64,000 nucleotides of DNA. Origin: Trileptium ribeirensis (taxonomy: Eukaryota > Nematoda > Enoplea > Enoplida > Thoracostomopsidae). Of this stretch, positions 22,042-35,216 are shown piece after piece. Within the stretch, counting starts at the first letter, position 1, and each line of letters opens with the position of its first letter. The position numbers were made by a program, and so were the translations under genes. The notes under the pieces are model-generated. The model had not been told where the DNA came from. It searched no databases and saw only the letters and a program-made list of their open reading frames with translations. The DNA is taken from contig JASANE010016352.1 in NCBI GenBank assembly GCA_030248225.1, forward strand, positions 1 to 64,000, given 5' to 3'.

Positions 22042-25000
22042 TGTCGAAAATTCATCATAATCAAGTGAAATCAAATCGAGCAAAACCACGCCCACAAATA
22101 TGAAATCAAATAAGTTTTTTTATGAAAATGAAATCAGACTCCATCAAAATCGAGTAGAAATAAACGTGATTTTAAAATAAGTGGAATTACTTAAAAAAAT
22201 TTTTTACCATATCGCTACACACAACGTAGTTAACGTATTATACTGTAGATTGTATAACACTATTTTGTCACTATAAATTGAAGAACACTATAGTTTCTAA
22301 GATTAAAATGAATGAAACATGTGTTAGCTGGAAGATAGACATTGAGTACCGCTAAGAATTTTTTAATGTCATGAAACTTATCTCTGAATGATAAGTTTGG
22401 ACCACAAACCACTGCTCTGTACATTATATAACACGAGTCATAATATATAAAATAGACTGACAATGTTTGTTGCTGTCAATTGACAACAGCAAAACACAGT
22501 ACCTGAAACTGGTAATATATTAAAAAACTGAATTTCAAAGGCATACAAAAGAGTTTGCAATTTGAAGATTATTTGGCCGATGCTCAATCCCTGTCTTTTG
22601 CACCTTAGCCATGTCTTGTTAAAAAGTCTATGTTCGGTGTTCCTGACAATATTATACGTGCGCGTTGCGAATACTCGATTTTGCTGCAATTCTAGCTTTT
22701 ACAAAATAATATTTTAAGAAATTCTGTGAGGCGTGCGCTTAAACCTAAAGATATTAATGCCTATATTCTGAAATAATTACTGCATCCATAATAATATGAC
22801 ATATAAATTGGTTTCACTCTATGAATTTGGGTTATATGGGATATTTAGATGCTACGTAGCAATATAGTAGGGCAGTTTTCTAAGCCACTAAGTTTTTATG
22901 TAGTCGATATATATTATTATATCTGAAACTTACACCACCAGCGTTATTTGATTGCAAACCAAAATCCGGGACTCCCGACGTTCGATAAGTCGTATGTTGC
23001 ATGTCGGAACTAAACTTTTGAGTAACATTGCGCTCACTTTCTCTCCATGCTATTTCCTGCAGAAGTAATACAAAACTTTACTTATAGTTAGTAATGACAT
23101 ACCGAGTCAGAAATACTAATCTGAAAGATAACAATGGGTATGTGGTAATCAACAAAGGTAAACTGCATTAAACCCCAACGTAAATGCTGAATAAATGATT
23201 ATTAATTCCAGTATATACGTCTTGAATAATCAAGCCTTTACAACAAATTTTCAAGACAACATAAAAAATACACGAATCAATCCTTTTTGAGAAACAAATA
23301 CCATCTGATTAAAGCATACCATATTAGATAAGACTGATATCTTGTTGTACACATGCTGGTCTCTGGTTACCAAAAATCTTTGATTGCAATAGTGCTAAAC
23401 AAATGAATATCTAGCAGGACACCTAACTTCGAGAGTGCTTAATCAAAATACCGCAAGTTCGGCGTCTGTTGCTACCCCGCAGAAGGAGAGAAGTGCGCAA
23501 GCAGAGGTTATAAGTCAACAAAATTTAATCCATTCAAAACTTGCTTCGAGATCGGAGAAAGCCGTTTGAAATTATATGCAGGCAGTTACTGGAGCAGTAG
23601 ATGCGCATTTTAAGTGGAAATTGGTATATATTAGAAGTACATACTTAAGAAGCAACTTTCGAACGTGGAACAGGGCATCATAGTAAAAATACTCTAAGCA
23701 TTCTACAATTCTGTAAACTTGTAAGACATATGTAATATCGACGTGACGCTGCTGCATCACGCACTTCCACAAACGTAATGCCCATACGACCCTGGCTATT
23801 GTAACCTCAAGGGCGGACCTAATGGGTTCAAATTTCTATTTTTATTGATTCGGGTCAGACCCAAGAAATTACGCAGCTTAGCAAGCCGCAGGAGCGCTTC
23901 ACAGGATGTGTTCTGATGGTTGCGGGTTGCGCACGTAGCCTATGATGTACTACCTTTGAGGTCCCCAGGGAGGTTGGCTCCGTCACCTGGTCTCAGGCCA
24001 AAGAGACCATACCACTATGCCCTATCTTCGTTCAACCGGGAAGTGTATTCATAAGGTATTCGGATTTGTTTGATTTTCCTACTTTCTCGACCGGTTAATA
24101 TATTTAGCCAGTGGCCCCCACTAGGGTCCGACAAATCCCTAGACGTTTACCGTCGGATTAGCGTATAAATTCCTATTATGGGTGCTCAGCGAAGTTTTAA
24201 TTTTGAGGTAAATTTTCCTTATTAGTGACACGAGTCGTACTAAGACAATAATACAATTGAATTGAAATCGCCGAGTCACGCTAAGGTTTTCTTCTTCAAC
24301 GCGCGTGTCGAACCTGAACGTGGGTCGTCGATTAGGGTTACGGATTTCAAACTACGTTTTAATATCTATCGCTACTAGGGTTAACAAAACACGTGGACTA
24401 CTTGGGTTTGACTTAGCGCGTTTATTGATGAGTCAAATTCGTATATGGACAAGAACATACTCTACGGGCGAATACAATAGGTACAATGTCACTAGTATGG
24501 TACGCTATTAGGAGAATGAGCAGGGCAAAAACGGGGTAAGTTGCGGAGTCATTGCATTTTTCATTGAACTCTCACAGCTGATTCCAATTGCAGCGTAAAC
24601 TGCTAAGCCTTTTACAATGACAGCTGCGCTCACCTTACTATCTAAAGCAGGTGAGCGGCAGGAAGCGTAAAACTGTTCGTTATCTAGAGAGGCGCCATAC
24701 AACTAACTACTCGCTCGGCACTACGACTGCTACTAGAGGGTACTCCGACAAAACAACAGGTTCAGGTAAGCGAAAGGCGGAAAATAAAGGATACGAATGA
24801 GGCTAACGGGATGTAGCGTACAACATGGGATTGTAGGTCTCAATCTTGTTCATCCTAATCACGGCTATAGTACATGATAAGCGCATATTCGCAAATGCGG
24901 TAAAGTTTCGATTGGATTAACATAAGACAAAATATTATAACAAACGAGTGATGGTCCATATCGATATAACGGTCAGTTTGGGAGGTGATCATCGGTACGA

Positions 25001-28000
25001 CTTCTAATTTTCTCTGGTACGACAATGGTACGATATCATTTTTCCTACTCGCATACATACATACGTACGGTAACTACGGGTATGATACAATTTTCGGCTT
25101 TTACAAAAGCGCGCCTGGTGAATTCTGGTTCCAATTTCCTATAAAATTATCCCTCAAGCACGGTTACAAAACGGTAAAAATTTGGCCTCAAATCGAGGCT
25201 CATCGGTGACCTAAATAACTACGAAAACGGACTTTTTTGTGTCCATAAACAGTTGCTAAATTAGCGCTAAACTAGGCCGGGTAAAAATTATCCTACGAGC
25301 GGCTTTATGGGTCCCGGTAAATTGAGGTTGGGACCGAATTATCCAACTTTTCCTTAATCCAAAATTATGGCTAAAATACTATGTGTTGTGTACATTAACT
25401 GTACTTTATGAACACTAGGAATTTTGATATTTTACTGTTTGCCAAATTTACACAATTTTAGAAGACGCTGGATAGAGCCAGATCCAGAGAAAAGTGATAA
25501 ATCATCGATCTATAAGTGTAGATAGGGGTTTACTTAGGACCTTCGTTCGCGCCTGGCTCGGCGGAACAATACTCTATATTCTTACCAAAAAGTGCCGCGA
25601 TATTACGAGAGGTAAAGAAAAGAATCCCTAAAATTTAAACTCGGAAGTGCAAATTAGAGTATTTCGCGTCCTAATACGAGATGATTTGGGTAATGTTTGG
25701 TTAGAGGTAATTCGTAAACTTATTTAGCTTACTGCAGAGTTCCAAACGGACTCTTACTAACTTTACGAAAGTGTTGAGGGCGTTGCCTTGGCCTTCAACT
25801 TTTACGACTACAATAAACGTATAAAGTAACTCGGTGTTCGGCGGTAATTCTATCAAAAGGTACTGTTCTAAGACTGGATGCATATGTAAGGGCTTACAAG
25901 CGCATTGTGCACTAATGTGGTTGTTCAATTTGGACCAAAAGGTCATACTAAGTTGACGGTTTGCTTATCCGGATCAACAAACGGTTAATAATTTTATTAA
26001 TTCGTCCTACTACAGCTTTCCTAGTTAAGGATTAACTACTTGCTCAATCATTGATAAACGACAATAAACAATAAATGAAACGTATAAGCAGGCCACTACC
26101 CAAGTAATGAGCTGTTTTGGGGCATTCCTAATTTCTACTGGTTCAAACGGTCTAACAAACTTGGCTTACTTAATTGGTTTTCTTAACTAATTGGATATCT
26201 TAAGTCAATTCCGTAATGCGGAAATTGTTTTAAAAAGATAGGATCCTTCATTATTGCTAGTACGTAAAGGCACTAACGTGGGGTAAGGTACAAGCTTGGG
26301 CGAGTCCCTATATACGGTACAACCAATAAATCTTATGACTTCGGTTAACTGTTGCCTATTAGGTGGTTATACATTATCATTGTACAAATTGCATACCAAC
26401 TTCAGGCCATAGGGGCAGGGATTTATTCAGGTATCAACAAATTTGACTAAAACTAGAACTATGCCTGGCGATGCCTCCTAGGTCATCGGCACTATCATAA
26501 AGTACTAAAGCTAACGCTATTTTGATTTGAAAACGGCTCTCGAAAAGAGTTCTGTTTGGTACTAACATTTAGGTTGTATTGCTAGCGGTTCCTACTCGAC
26601 GAAACGAGTCAGTAAGTGGCGGCACCGGTTGTCGGGACAACCGTAACAATTTTTATGAACTGAATTCCGCTCGGTTTGTTTCCCTAGGTTGCTCGGTTTC
26701 CTAGGTTTCAACCGAGATTTTATGTCTAACTCTATAGTGGCTGGGGAAAACCTACAACTTTGAATTTCTCACTAATCTGCCAGCCTTTCTATGTACAATT
26801 TTAAACAGAGGCTTGGTTCAACCGTATTTAACGATTTGTTAGGACTGTTGACCAAGATCCGTCGGGCCAAGACCCGACAGACTCGATATCGCGTCTGGCG
26901 ATATCGATAAATTTGAAATACAAAAAATATTGATACACGCAATGAGAAGTATCAATGCTAGGGAAATTTATATTTTCCCCTTTCTGACCAAAATATGTGT
27001 AAAAGCAAGACCGAAACCTATTTACGAAAGAAGTACAAATTATGAAATTTGGCCTAAATCCTGAGCGGTCGTTCCGCGGCTCGGGATTGGATTCCCTATG
27101 ACTTTTAAACGTGTCACGGCTTCGCCGGGCTTAATGGCTCAAATGGAAGGCCTAACGGGGCTCTATTTGTACAATAACAATCATCAAAATTCCTGCAGCA
27201 AATTTTGAGTTATTGACATTTGAAGTTTTGGGTAGGGGTGGACCCTTGTCGGGCCGTCGGGTTTAAGATTCCGACACGATATGTTGAGTTTTAAGATCAT
27301 ATCCGTTGACGGACATCCCTACGAAGAAACAGCGAAGGTTTCGACAAAATTCCTGGAAGGAATCTCGAAATATTTCAATTCTCCTATTTTGCTGGGGACA
27401 AGCCCCTTCAGGGTCGTCGGGTTTGGATTTCCGACGTGATATTTGAAAGTTTTATGCGCTACGTCGATAGCTTGAATCCCTGTCGAGTTCCGGGTAAAAT
27501 TTTAGGCAAATTCCTTGGGTAACTTTTGAGATATGTTAGAATTTCACTCAAAATGAGCAGAGTCGCTCATAGGGCGTTGAGTCGGTATATACCAACTGCG
27601 GGTTGATAAAATTAGAACAAGCTATCTAGAACCTTGTTGGTATTCTAATAAAATTTTAACAAAGTTCCGGGACAGCTTTATCCTACAATTGTCCTCCAAT
27701 GAGTAATTCGTCCTGAGGTTCCAACATCAAAGGACCAAAATACACAGGCGGATTCACGTTCAGATAAATCGCAACTTGGGCAAAATTGTGAGTAAACCAT
27801 TGATTAGTGCTTGGCGAGAATAACAGGACCAAGGATGCTTCGGAGTTCTATTGCTAACATTCAACCAAAAATTCATTTTGTTTAACCTCGGTCGGCTCAA
27901 AGATTACATTTTAAATCCTAGCTCGACTCATGCAATCATGTAAAAATAGATCTCTACGCGAGTGTCGCTCTTATTTGTACGTTAACTCATCGACCGAGGG

Positions 28001-29654
28001 AGCTTCAGCATGACTTCGGCCGTCTAACTAAGTTGTGTGAGTGACTAGTTATGGCTAAATGTCTGTGGGACAAGCTAGGACGGGCAGAGCTATCATGTAA
28101 ACAAAAGTATGGACAGGGAGTCCATGGAGGCTTACGCTTAAGGCTAATCAAAGTAAACTTCTCCGTCCTACCTTAACTACACTCAAGGGTAAGCCTATCC
28201 TACATCCGTAGTATTCGGTGATTACACTAAGCCTCACCGTCCACACTTACAGTCTTGGATTCAATCACTCGACGTCCATCCATTCGTCAGATCGAAGCAA
28301 GGAAAAAGCCAAGTAGAAGCAGTAGGTGAAACCAAGAACAAAACAATAAGAGACAGAGCAGGTCTGCAAAACGACCGAACTCTGCGCTGCCGAAGACAGA
28401 CTGAACGCTCGAGAGCTCGAGTGGCTCTGCTTCCATACTGCGAATTATGCCCATTAGTTTTGATTTACGAGGCTATTAAAATTATACCAATTTCGTCCAA
28501 AAGTGCTTTGTCAGCACTTTTTGGACGATTTGACCCCAAAGTTTGATCCGAAGAACAACCTTTTATATTTCTATAAATTCAGGACCATTTTAATACGAAA
28601 TCCTACGCGATTAGCGTGATTTATTACCATGTTTACATTAATTTAAGATCTTCATAAATTTAAAATAGGTTTCTAGAAGTTTCTAACAATAATATTTGCT
28701 CAAAACTCAAAGTTTAGTGGCCGGCCGTATTAAACAAGTGTAGATGCCGAAGTTATATAAAACTGCCAAATCGGCACCAAATTTAAACTAGCTGATAAGG
28801 AACTTCAGCTTTATATAAACTTCATATAAAGTTTATATCAATCTTAAAAATCTGTTTATTTAAGTAGCTCAGTACTTACTGGTCTCGACAACTATAAAAG
28901 TTTCTGCTTTGGATGTTGACGTCTATATTAACTAACTGGGACGCGACTAACGTTAATATACGTTAACTCTGCTATTAACTAAAAAGGTCAAATTTGTTGA
29001 CATAAAAGCTAAGAATTCAGTGGTTCTGCCGATTATCAAAGTTGCCATTTAATATCAAGCTTTATAAACTTGTGCTAGGCTGATGTTAAAACTTTTATGA
29101 ATTGACGTGGCATTGGATACGAATGTTTGCTGATAAGAAATTCCAGCTAACTGGTCTTTATATAAAGTCAGTAGTAGATTGATCGGTATTTGCTTTGTAA
29201 GAATGCTAGCTTATACGACGGTCAGACGGCCGAGGGATATTACTGCTTTCACGTCCGAAGAATCTAACTTTAATATAAAGTCACTTTCAGCTCAATTGTT
29301 TACTTAATGAGAAGCTAAACTTTATATCTAAAACTTGTATCAGAGGCGCGGCTTATGTAAACAGAGGAGAGCGAAGAGTACGAAAAGAGGGTAGCACTCG
29401 CTCAGGGATGGTCGGAGTGCCAAAGGAAGTTCGGCTTCGAACTCTGTCCGTCCGAACAAGATGATATGTAACAGGCACACGTTCGGACGATAAAAGGTGG
29501 GGGTGGGCTCCCGGGCGAGCCCATCACAAATTTCGTAAAGAATTAAAGAGGTCGCTATTTTGTGGGACATTGGGTATATATTCGTGTTAGTTTCGACAAG
29601 GGGAATCCAACGACGGGTTTCGCGCCGGTCGGGGCGTTATTGCTATATATATAT
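22042..29654. other. unassigned DNA
   Basis: No exon, RNA gene or complete transposon recognised in 7.6 kb. A degenerate direct repeat of about 180 bases lies at about 27225-27320 and 27400-27480 (both with 'cgtcgggttt', 'ttccgac', 'gatat' and 'gaatccct/gacatccct'). A hairpin AAAGTGC...GCACTTT lies near 28500-28520. A GC-richer block is at 23880-24030. Open frames are short and without domains. Confidence 0.35.
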
Positions 29655-30713
29655 CAGGGAGTAACCGGAGTTCCGATTCCGGCGAAAATCATGTTCCGGT
29701 AAAGGGAAAACCCATACCGGGACCAGAATTCCGGTTTAAAAATTTTGTTTGAAATTTTCCACTTTTTTTGCTTCATACTGTAATCCAAACATATATAATA
29801 TATATTATACAATGATCAAGCTCCAATACAACCAAGCAAAAGAAAAGATTAACTAACCAATTTGCCGTGTGAAACGTAAGTAGGGCACATAATTTGAGCA
29901 GGAATCTTTCATAACCTGCAGGAGTTTGTTAAATCAAAGCCAGGTCGATGCATGTAGCAGCTATTTTACACATCCAGAAGTCTGCAGGATACGTTTGAAT
30001 AAAACCGGTCCAACTCGGTAACAGAGTATGGCTTACGCAGAACTACTTAGGGTATGCTTTGTCTAAATTGGCGTAAACTAACGTTATCTGCAACGCAGCT
30101 AGAAACTGCTTTCTTGGCAATGAACTGTATTTATTGAAACTGTGCGAGCAACATCACAATGTGTGTCATTTATAGCATTCTGATTAGAAAGTTATCATCA
30201 TTATGATCTAACTGACGGGCACTGTTTGTCCAACGCCAGCCTAAACAGTGTCTCTGACCACGGATCACAAAATTACCTTCTATCTATTATTTTCTCTTAG
30301 AAACATATAAACCAATAATTTTAAGTTTGCTACAGAAGAACATGCAACAAACATATGTGTAGTAAAGGTAGGCGACGGGCGACAGAGCGAAAGTATGTAT
30401 TCTACGCTCCAAGCTTTGTAAGCACATTCGATTTGATGCAATGGTGTGTAGTGGAAGACATTTTTTTGCTCTGAATGTCCAAAAACCGACATATTTGATC
30501 GATAAATAAACATTATTAGCTTCCTCAGCCTCTTTAAAGTTTCAGAAAGGCAATAATACCATCGCAATACATTAAGTTTAATGTATATAAAAGTTATTTT
30601 TAATGCATTTTAAATCCACTATACCTTCATTTCTTCCATCATCTGTTTTACTATATATAAATTTCGAAAACCAGGTTCCGGTTCCGGTTGAAATAGACGG
30701 TTCCGGTTCCCTG
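29655..30713 (-). mobile_element. non-autonomous hAT element, copy 1
   Basis: Begins CAGGGAGTAACCGGAGTTCC and ends GGTTCCGGTTCCCTG, with 8-bp ATATATAT flanks on both sides. CAGGG termini and 8-bp target duplications are hallmarks of hAT transposons. It lies in the opposite orientation to copies 2-6. No transposase; the 95-codon open frame (30280-30567, minus) is the same inner sequence that appears in other copies and is not a protein family I know. Confidence 0.75.
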
Positions 30714-31932
30714 ATATATATATGTCAGTTACGCGTTAGTTTATTTCATTAAATGCGATTTATTTACTACGCGGACCTAGTTATTCATTAATAAATCCAC
30801 GGATCCTAATCGGATCTCCACGAGACAGGTCTCAATAGGAAGATCGTAAAATGCTCTATACGAAATGTTAAATACTTAATTCGTCATTTCTCAACGGTTC
30901 CGGAGTTATGGGTCGGAGCCGATATTTTGAGTCCCAATTTTCATACTTTTATCAGTTATGCCAGCCAGCGAAAATGAACGCTGGTAACTGATACTTCATT
31001 TGAACACTGCAGATTACCAGTGTACTTCTCGAAATTGAACACTGCTAAAGTGATATTTTACTTTTCCTATGAATATTTTCAGTAAATTTGCTCGGTTGCT
31101 GTTCGCTATAGGGCGAACAGCCACATTTTTGTAGTCCTCATACGTGAGGACGGTCGTGACGGGTATCCGTCACGGTCACTCTTTCCAAAGAAAAATTGAA
31201 CTAAGCTTCGCAGTCCTACCACAGGGGGTAGGGCTATTCCTGTATATATCGGGTTCAGCGGGGAATCGTACCGTCCTATATTTCCACGAGTCGAGTATGG
31301 TAAGAGCTCGCTATACTCACGTTCTCTATCTATAAAAGTACTAACCTATATGCGTAAAGATTCCTAACTTTTCCCTTAAAATTACCCTAAACGAAACAAA
31401 TCATCCTCGACTATTTATACCTCCAAACATATGAACTACAAAGGTACAATAAAATGTAACCTTCATCCTGAAAACATCGATGAAATACACAAGAAAGTTA
31501 CATCCAAATATAGACCTTTGTGGCCATGATCAACACAATAAAACTACATGAATATGGTACAATTATTAATAAATAGTTATGATTATACGTCCGCAATCTA
31601 GGGTACAATACATCATGGTAAACGCAAAAATGATATAGAATCATAACAAAGTATAGGCGCTTTTATGGCCTTAAACAACACAAAAGTACGGCATGAATAT
31701 GGTATAACGATTATACATAAATGGTTAGTTAACAAGGACTATTCAAATCAGGCAGCCAAATCGTGTACGTATACTTAAAAATACATATGAGCATCAACAG
31801 CAATTCCAATGGTACACAGATACCAATATACAGATACACAGGCATGATCAGGATTACACGAATCGAATGCATATGTGTCTTTATGGCAAATAAAATGATA
31901 CAACAAAACGATGGTAATGTTACTATATATAA
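30714..31932. repeat. decayed repeat DNA between two hAT copies
   Basis: 30780-30930 matches the complement of 60560-60690 ('aaatccacggatcctaatcgg', 'ggttccggagttatgggtcg'). From about 31440 degenerate units with a '(c/g)ctttatggc' box recur at about 31516, 31663 and 31878 and resemble the start of the spacer units at 35900. A strong hairpin CGTGACGGgtatCCGTCACG is at about 31155-31174. No gene. Confidence 0.45.
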
Positions 31933-33080
31933 CAGGGCATAACCGGAACCAGCAACCGGAACCGTCCATTTAAACCGAATCTGGAACCGAAACTTGGTCT
32001 TCGAAATTTATATATAGTAAAACAGATGAAGGAAGAAATGAAGGTATAGTGGAATTAAAATGCATTAAAAATAACTTTTACATTAAACTTAATGTTTTGC
32101 GATGGTATTATTGCCTTTCTGGAACTTTAAAGAGATTGAGGAAGCTAATAATGTTTATTTATCGATCAAATATGTCGATTTTTGGACACCCAGGGCAAAA
32201 GATGCCTTCCACTATACACCATTGCGTATACTGCGTCAAATCGAATATGCTTACAAAGCTTGGAGCGTATAATACACACTTTTGCTCTGTCTCCAGTCGC
32301 CTTTCTTTACTACACATACGTTTGTTACATGTTCTTCTGTAGGAAACTTGAAATTATTGGTTTATATGATTCTAAGAGAAAATGATAGGAGGTAATTTTC
32401 TGATCAGGTACACTGTTTAGGGTAGCGTTGGACAAACAGTGCACGTAAGTTAGATGATAATGATGATAACTTTCTAATCAGAATGCTATAAATGAGACAC
32501 ACTGTGATGCTGCTCGCACAGTTTCAATAAATACAGTTCTTTGCCAAGACAGCAGTTTCTAGCTGCGTTGCAGATAACGTTAGTTTACTTCAATTTAGAC
32601 TGATTTACCAAGTTTACAAGCGCACTGGCGGGTGCTTGACGCAATTTATGTTAGCCAAGCATACCCTAAGTACTTCTGTGTTAGCCATACTCTGTTACCG
32701 AATTGGTCCGGTTTAATTGAAACGTACCGCTCAGACATCTGGATGTGTAAAATAGCTGCTACAACCAATGACCTGGCTTTGATTTGTTAACAAACTCCTG
32801 CAGGTTATTATGAAAAATTTCTACTGAAATTATGTACCCTACTTAAGTTCAAACGGCAAATTGCTTAGTTAATCTTTTCTTTTGCTTGGTTGTATTGGAG
32901 CTTGATGATTGTATAATATATATTACATATGCTTGGATCACAGATGAAGCAAAAAAAACGTGGTAAATTTCAAACAAACTTTTTAAACCGGAATTCCGGT
33001 TCCGGTATGGTTTTTGCCCTTTGCCGGAACCGCAACCGGAACACGATTTTCGCCGGAACCGGAATTCCGGTTACTCCCTG
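31933..33080 (+). mobile_element. non-autonomous hAT element, copy 2
   Basis: CAGGGCATAACCGGAACC at the left, CCGGAATTCCGGTTACTCCCTG-type right end (last bases CCGGTTACTCCCTG). Flanks ATATATAA and ATATATAC agree in 7 of 8 bases. This is the longest simple copy (1148 bp). Its right end ('ccggtatggtttttgccc...cgcaaccgg') matches copy 6 rather than copies 4 and 5. Confidence 0.75.
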
Positions 33081-33124
33081 ATATATACATATGTCACGTA
33101 TATGTAATTATATAATATATATAC

Positions 33125-33344
33125 GGGTCAGTTCACGAAATTATGTAATTAGTCGTGCGGGGGGGGGCGGGGGCTACATCGGCACTTTTTGGCCCATAAC
33201 ACGAGTCTTTTGGAAGGAAATTTAATGTCGCTGTGAGATGTAGTAATAGTATGTCCGACGGTCATAATGAGGTATGGTGGACCTCCGTAACCCTAAATTA
33301 GCAGGAGATAAGAGGCCCTCAAACCGGGTTGGCCAAATGAAGCC
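33125..33344 (-). repeat. TIR element D, truncated copy
   Basis: Starts GGGTCAGTTCACGAAATTAT like the terminus of element D, then after an internal deletion continues with 'tggaaggaaatttaatgtcg', 'ccgacggtcataatgagg' and 'ttggccaaatgaag', the complement of 18271-18430. It is cut off by the hAT fragment at 33345. Confidence 0.65.
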
Positions 33345-33449
33345 AAACTTTTTAAACCTGAATTCCGGTTCTGGCATAGTTTTTGGCCTTTGCCGGAACC
33401 GCAAACGGAACACGATTTTCGCCGGAACCGGAATTCCGGTTACTGCCTG
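33345..33449 (+). mobile_element. hAT right-end fragment (copy 3)
   Basis: About 105 bases matching the right end of copies 4 and 5 in their diagnostic bases ('cctgaattccggttctggcatag', 'cgcaaacgg', 'ttactgcctgatatata'). It is the probable donor of the right ends of those chimeric copies. Confidence 0.75.
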
Positions 33450-33639
33450 ATATATAGTCAGTAAGACAAAAAAAATACGGTGCCCATTAGACAAAAAAAT
33501 CCATGTTGTTTCAAGCAATTCTGACAAAGTCTGCGCATCTTTCCTGAAGTAAAAACACGCATTTGTCGTTTTTTATGCCAGAGAAGCCTGTGAATGTTAT
33601 AAGGCACTGTTCTTTGCAACGTGATATTCAACATTATGT

Positions 33640-34074
33640 AAACCCGAAAATCATCTCCTGCGATTGCCTCCCCATACGACTGATACGTTACAGCCGCTGG
33701 ATGTGGGCTGTTTCGCGCCGATCAAGGCCAAATGGGATGACAAAATCAGCGAATACACAATACGCACACATGGTGAAAGAAATGTAAATAAAGCGGCATT
33801 TTCTACTATTCTATCAAGCGTTTGGCGCGATGGTATGTCCGAACAAAATATTCAGCGGTCATATTCGGAAGTCGGTGCATGTCCTTGTGATCGTACGAAA
33901 TACCCGGAGAGCCGTCTCGACAAGGAACTTGTCGTAGAATACAATACCTGGGTCGCAGATGGGAAACCTGTCAACGAAGATGGAGTGCCAATATGTGATC
34001 ACTATGAAAGTGTGAGCCAGATGTGGATGATGGAGACGAAATCTGTGCTGCACACCGACTTAATTCACCTGTAG
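33640..34074 (+). pseudogene. Tigger/pogo transposase, end of DDE domain
   Basis: LPPHTTDTLQPLDVGCFAPI is the signature that follows the second catalytic Asp in pogo/Tigger/jerky-type (DDE_1) transposases, and KAKWDDKISEY, VNKAAFSTILSSVW and a run of helices follow as in that family. The domain upstream of about 33640 is lost: only about 180 bases separate it from the terminal repeat. The frame ends with a stop at 34072; the protein continues in another frame from about 34023, so a frameshift lies around 34015-34060. No intron junction is needed to explain this. Confidence 0.75.
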
Positions 34075-35216
34075 CCGCAGCAACGCCGAGTGTAACAACG
34101 AATCACTACTCTCTAGAAGGTTCCGTGCATCAGTTTGACGCTGCGCAAGAAGAGCCGTCAACAACACGCGACCATCAGCAAGAAGTTAGTGATTTGCCCG
34201 AAGCTCCAAGCTGCGCAACTGTTAGCGCAACATCTGATGTTTGTCCTCTGGTTACTGCTGCTCGTATATCAGTCACCGATGCGCCGATTGTTATTTCAGC
34301 GACCTCTTCATCTGTGTCACAGGTTACACCGGCACACTCAGCCGGTAAAGTGTGTTACGATATTCCGCCACTACCCGACTATCCAGTACCCCCCGCACAC
34401 ACACTGAGGCTGAATTGGATACCTGTTCCAGATGCAAGCCCGGCTTCATTTAAAGATGTCGTAAGCCGTTCAATGGTCACTCCTTCTGGAGCAAAGGGTC
34501 GACGGTTTGCCGTACCGGGCCGTGGTAGCAGAGCAACGCTTATAACAAGTGCCGAATTTCTGGAGGCACAAAAAGCTAGGGAAGCGAAACGTGCTGCGGC
34601 CGCTAATAAATCCCATCTTCAAAAGTCCAAGTCAACCAAATTTGCAACGAAGCCTAGCCGACAAACAAAGGGTGCGCGACGACGCAAGAAATTGTCATCG
34701 GAGTCATCTAGCACCCCTGAATCGTCAGACGGTGGCCAATCAGACAGCGAATTAGCCTCATCTTCAGCAGTTGGGACCTTTCCCCCTGCAAACGCTGAAA
34801 AAGGCAGAGAGTATCTTGGAAAACTATGGGAATTGCTCATCAAAGGCGACGATTCAGACGTTTATGAACAATGGTTTGCGGGGTTCTATTATTCGGAAGC
34901 GAAGCGAAATCCTATTCTCTACTACGGCAAGCTCATCCAACGGAACTACAGTTCGCCTGAGCATAAGAAACCAGAAACCGTCACCCTCCAGTGCCTCGAT
35001 CCGACAATTTTTCCGGGTAATATCATGAAGGAACCCCGACAGGCTCTCGACACTGATCGTTTTCCACTCCACAACATTGTAGTAGGACCGCTAAAGCCAA
35101 AATTTATCGGTGATAATAAATTTCAATTTAACAACTTGCTGAATATCAGGAAAACGGCGGCTGTGGTGGAATCAATGGATAGAAAGGAACAATTTGAAAG
35201 GTTTCTCCAAGCCTAG
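34023..35216 (+). pseudogene. C-terminal part of Tigger-type transposase with extra domain
   Basis: A 397-codon open frame continuing the DDE segment in another frame. It holds a Ser/Thr/Pro-rich linker (to about residue 145), then RGSRATLITSAEFLEAQKAR and basic helices, as in the C-termini of Tigger-like transposases, a nuclear-localisation-like cluster (KGARRRKKLSSESSS, about residue 230), and a folded-looking last 135 residues: YEQWFAGFYYSEAKR, ILYYGKLIQRNY, VTLQCLDP, IVVGPLKPKFIGDNKFQF. I cannot name this last domain. The long intact frame is notable in an element whose N-terminal half is gone. Confidence 0.65.
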
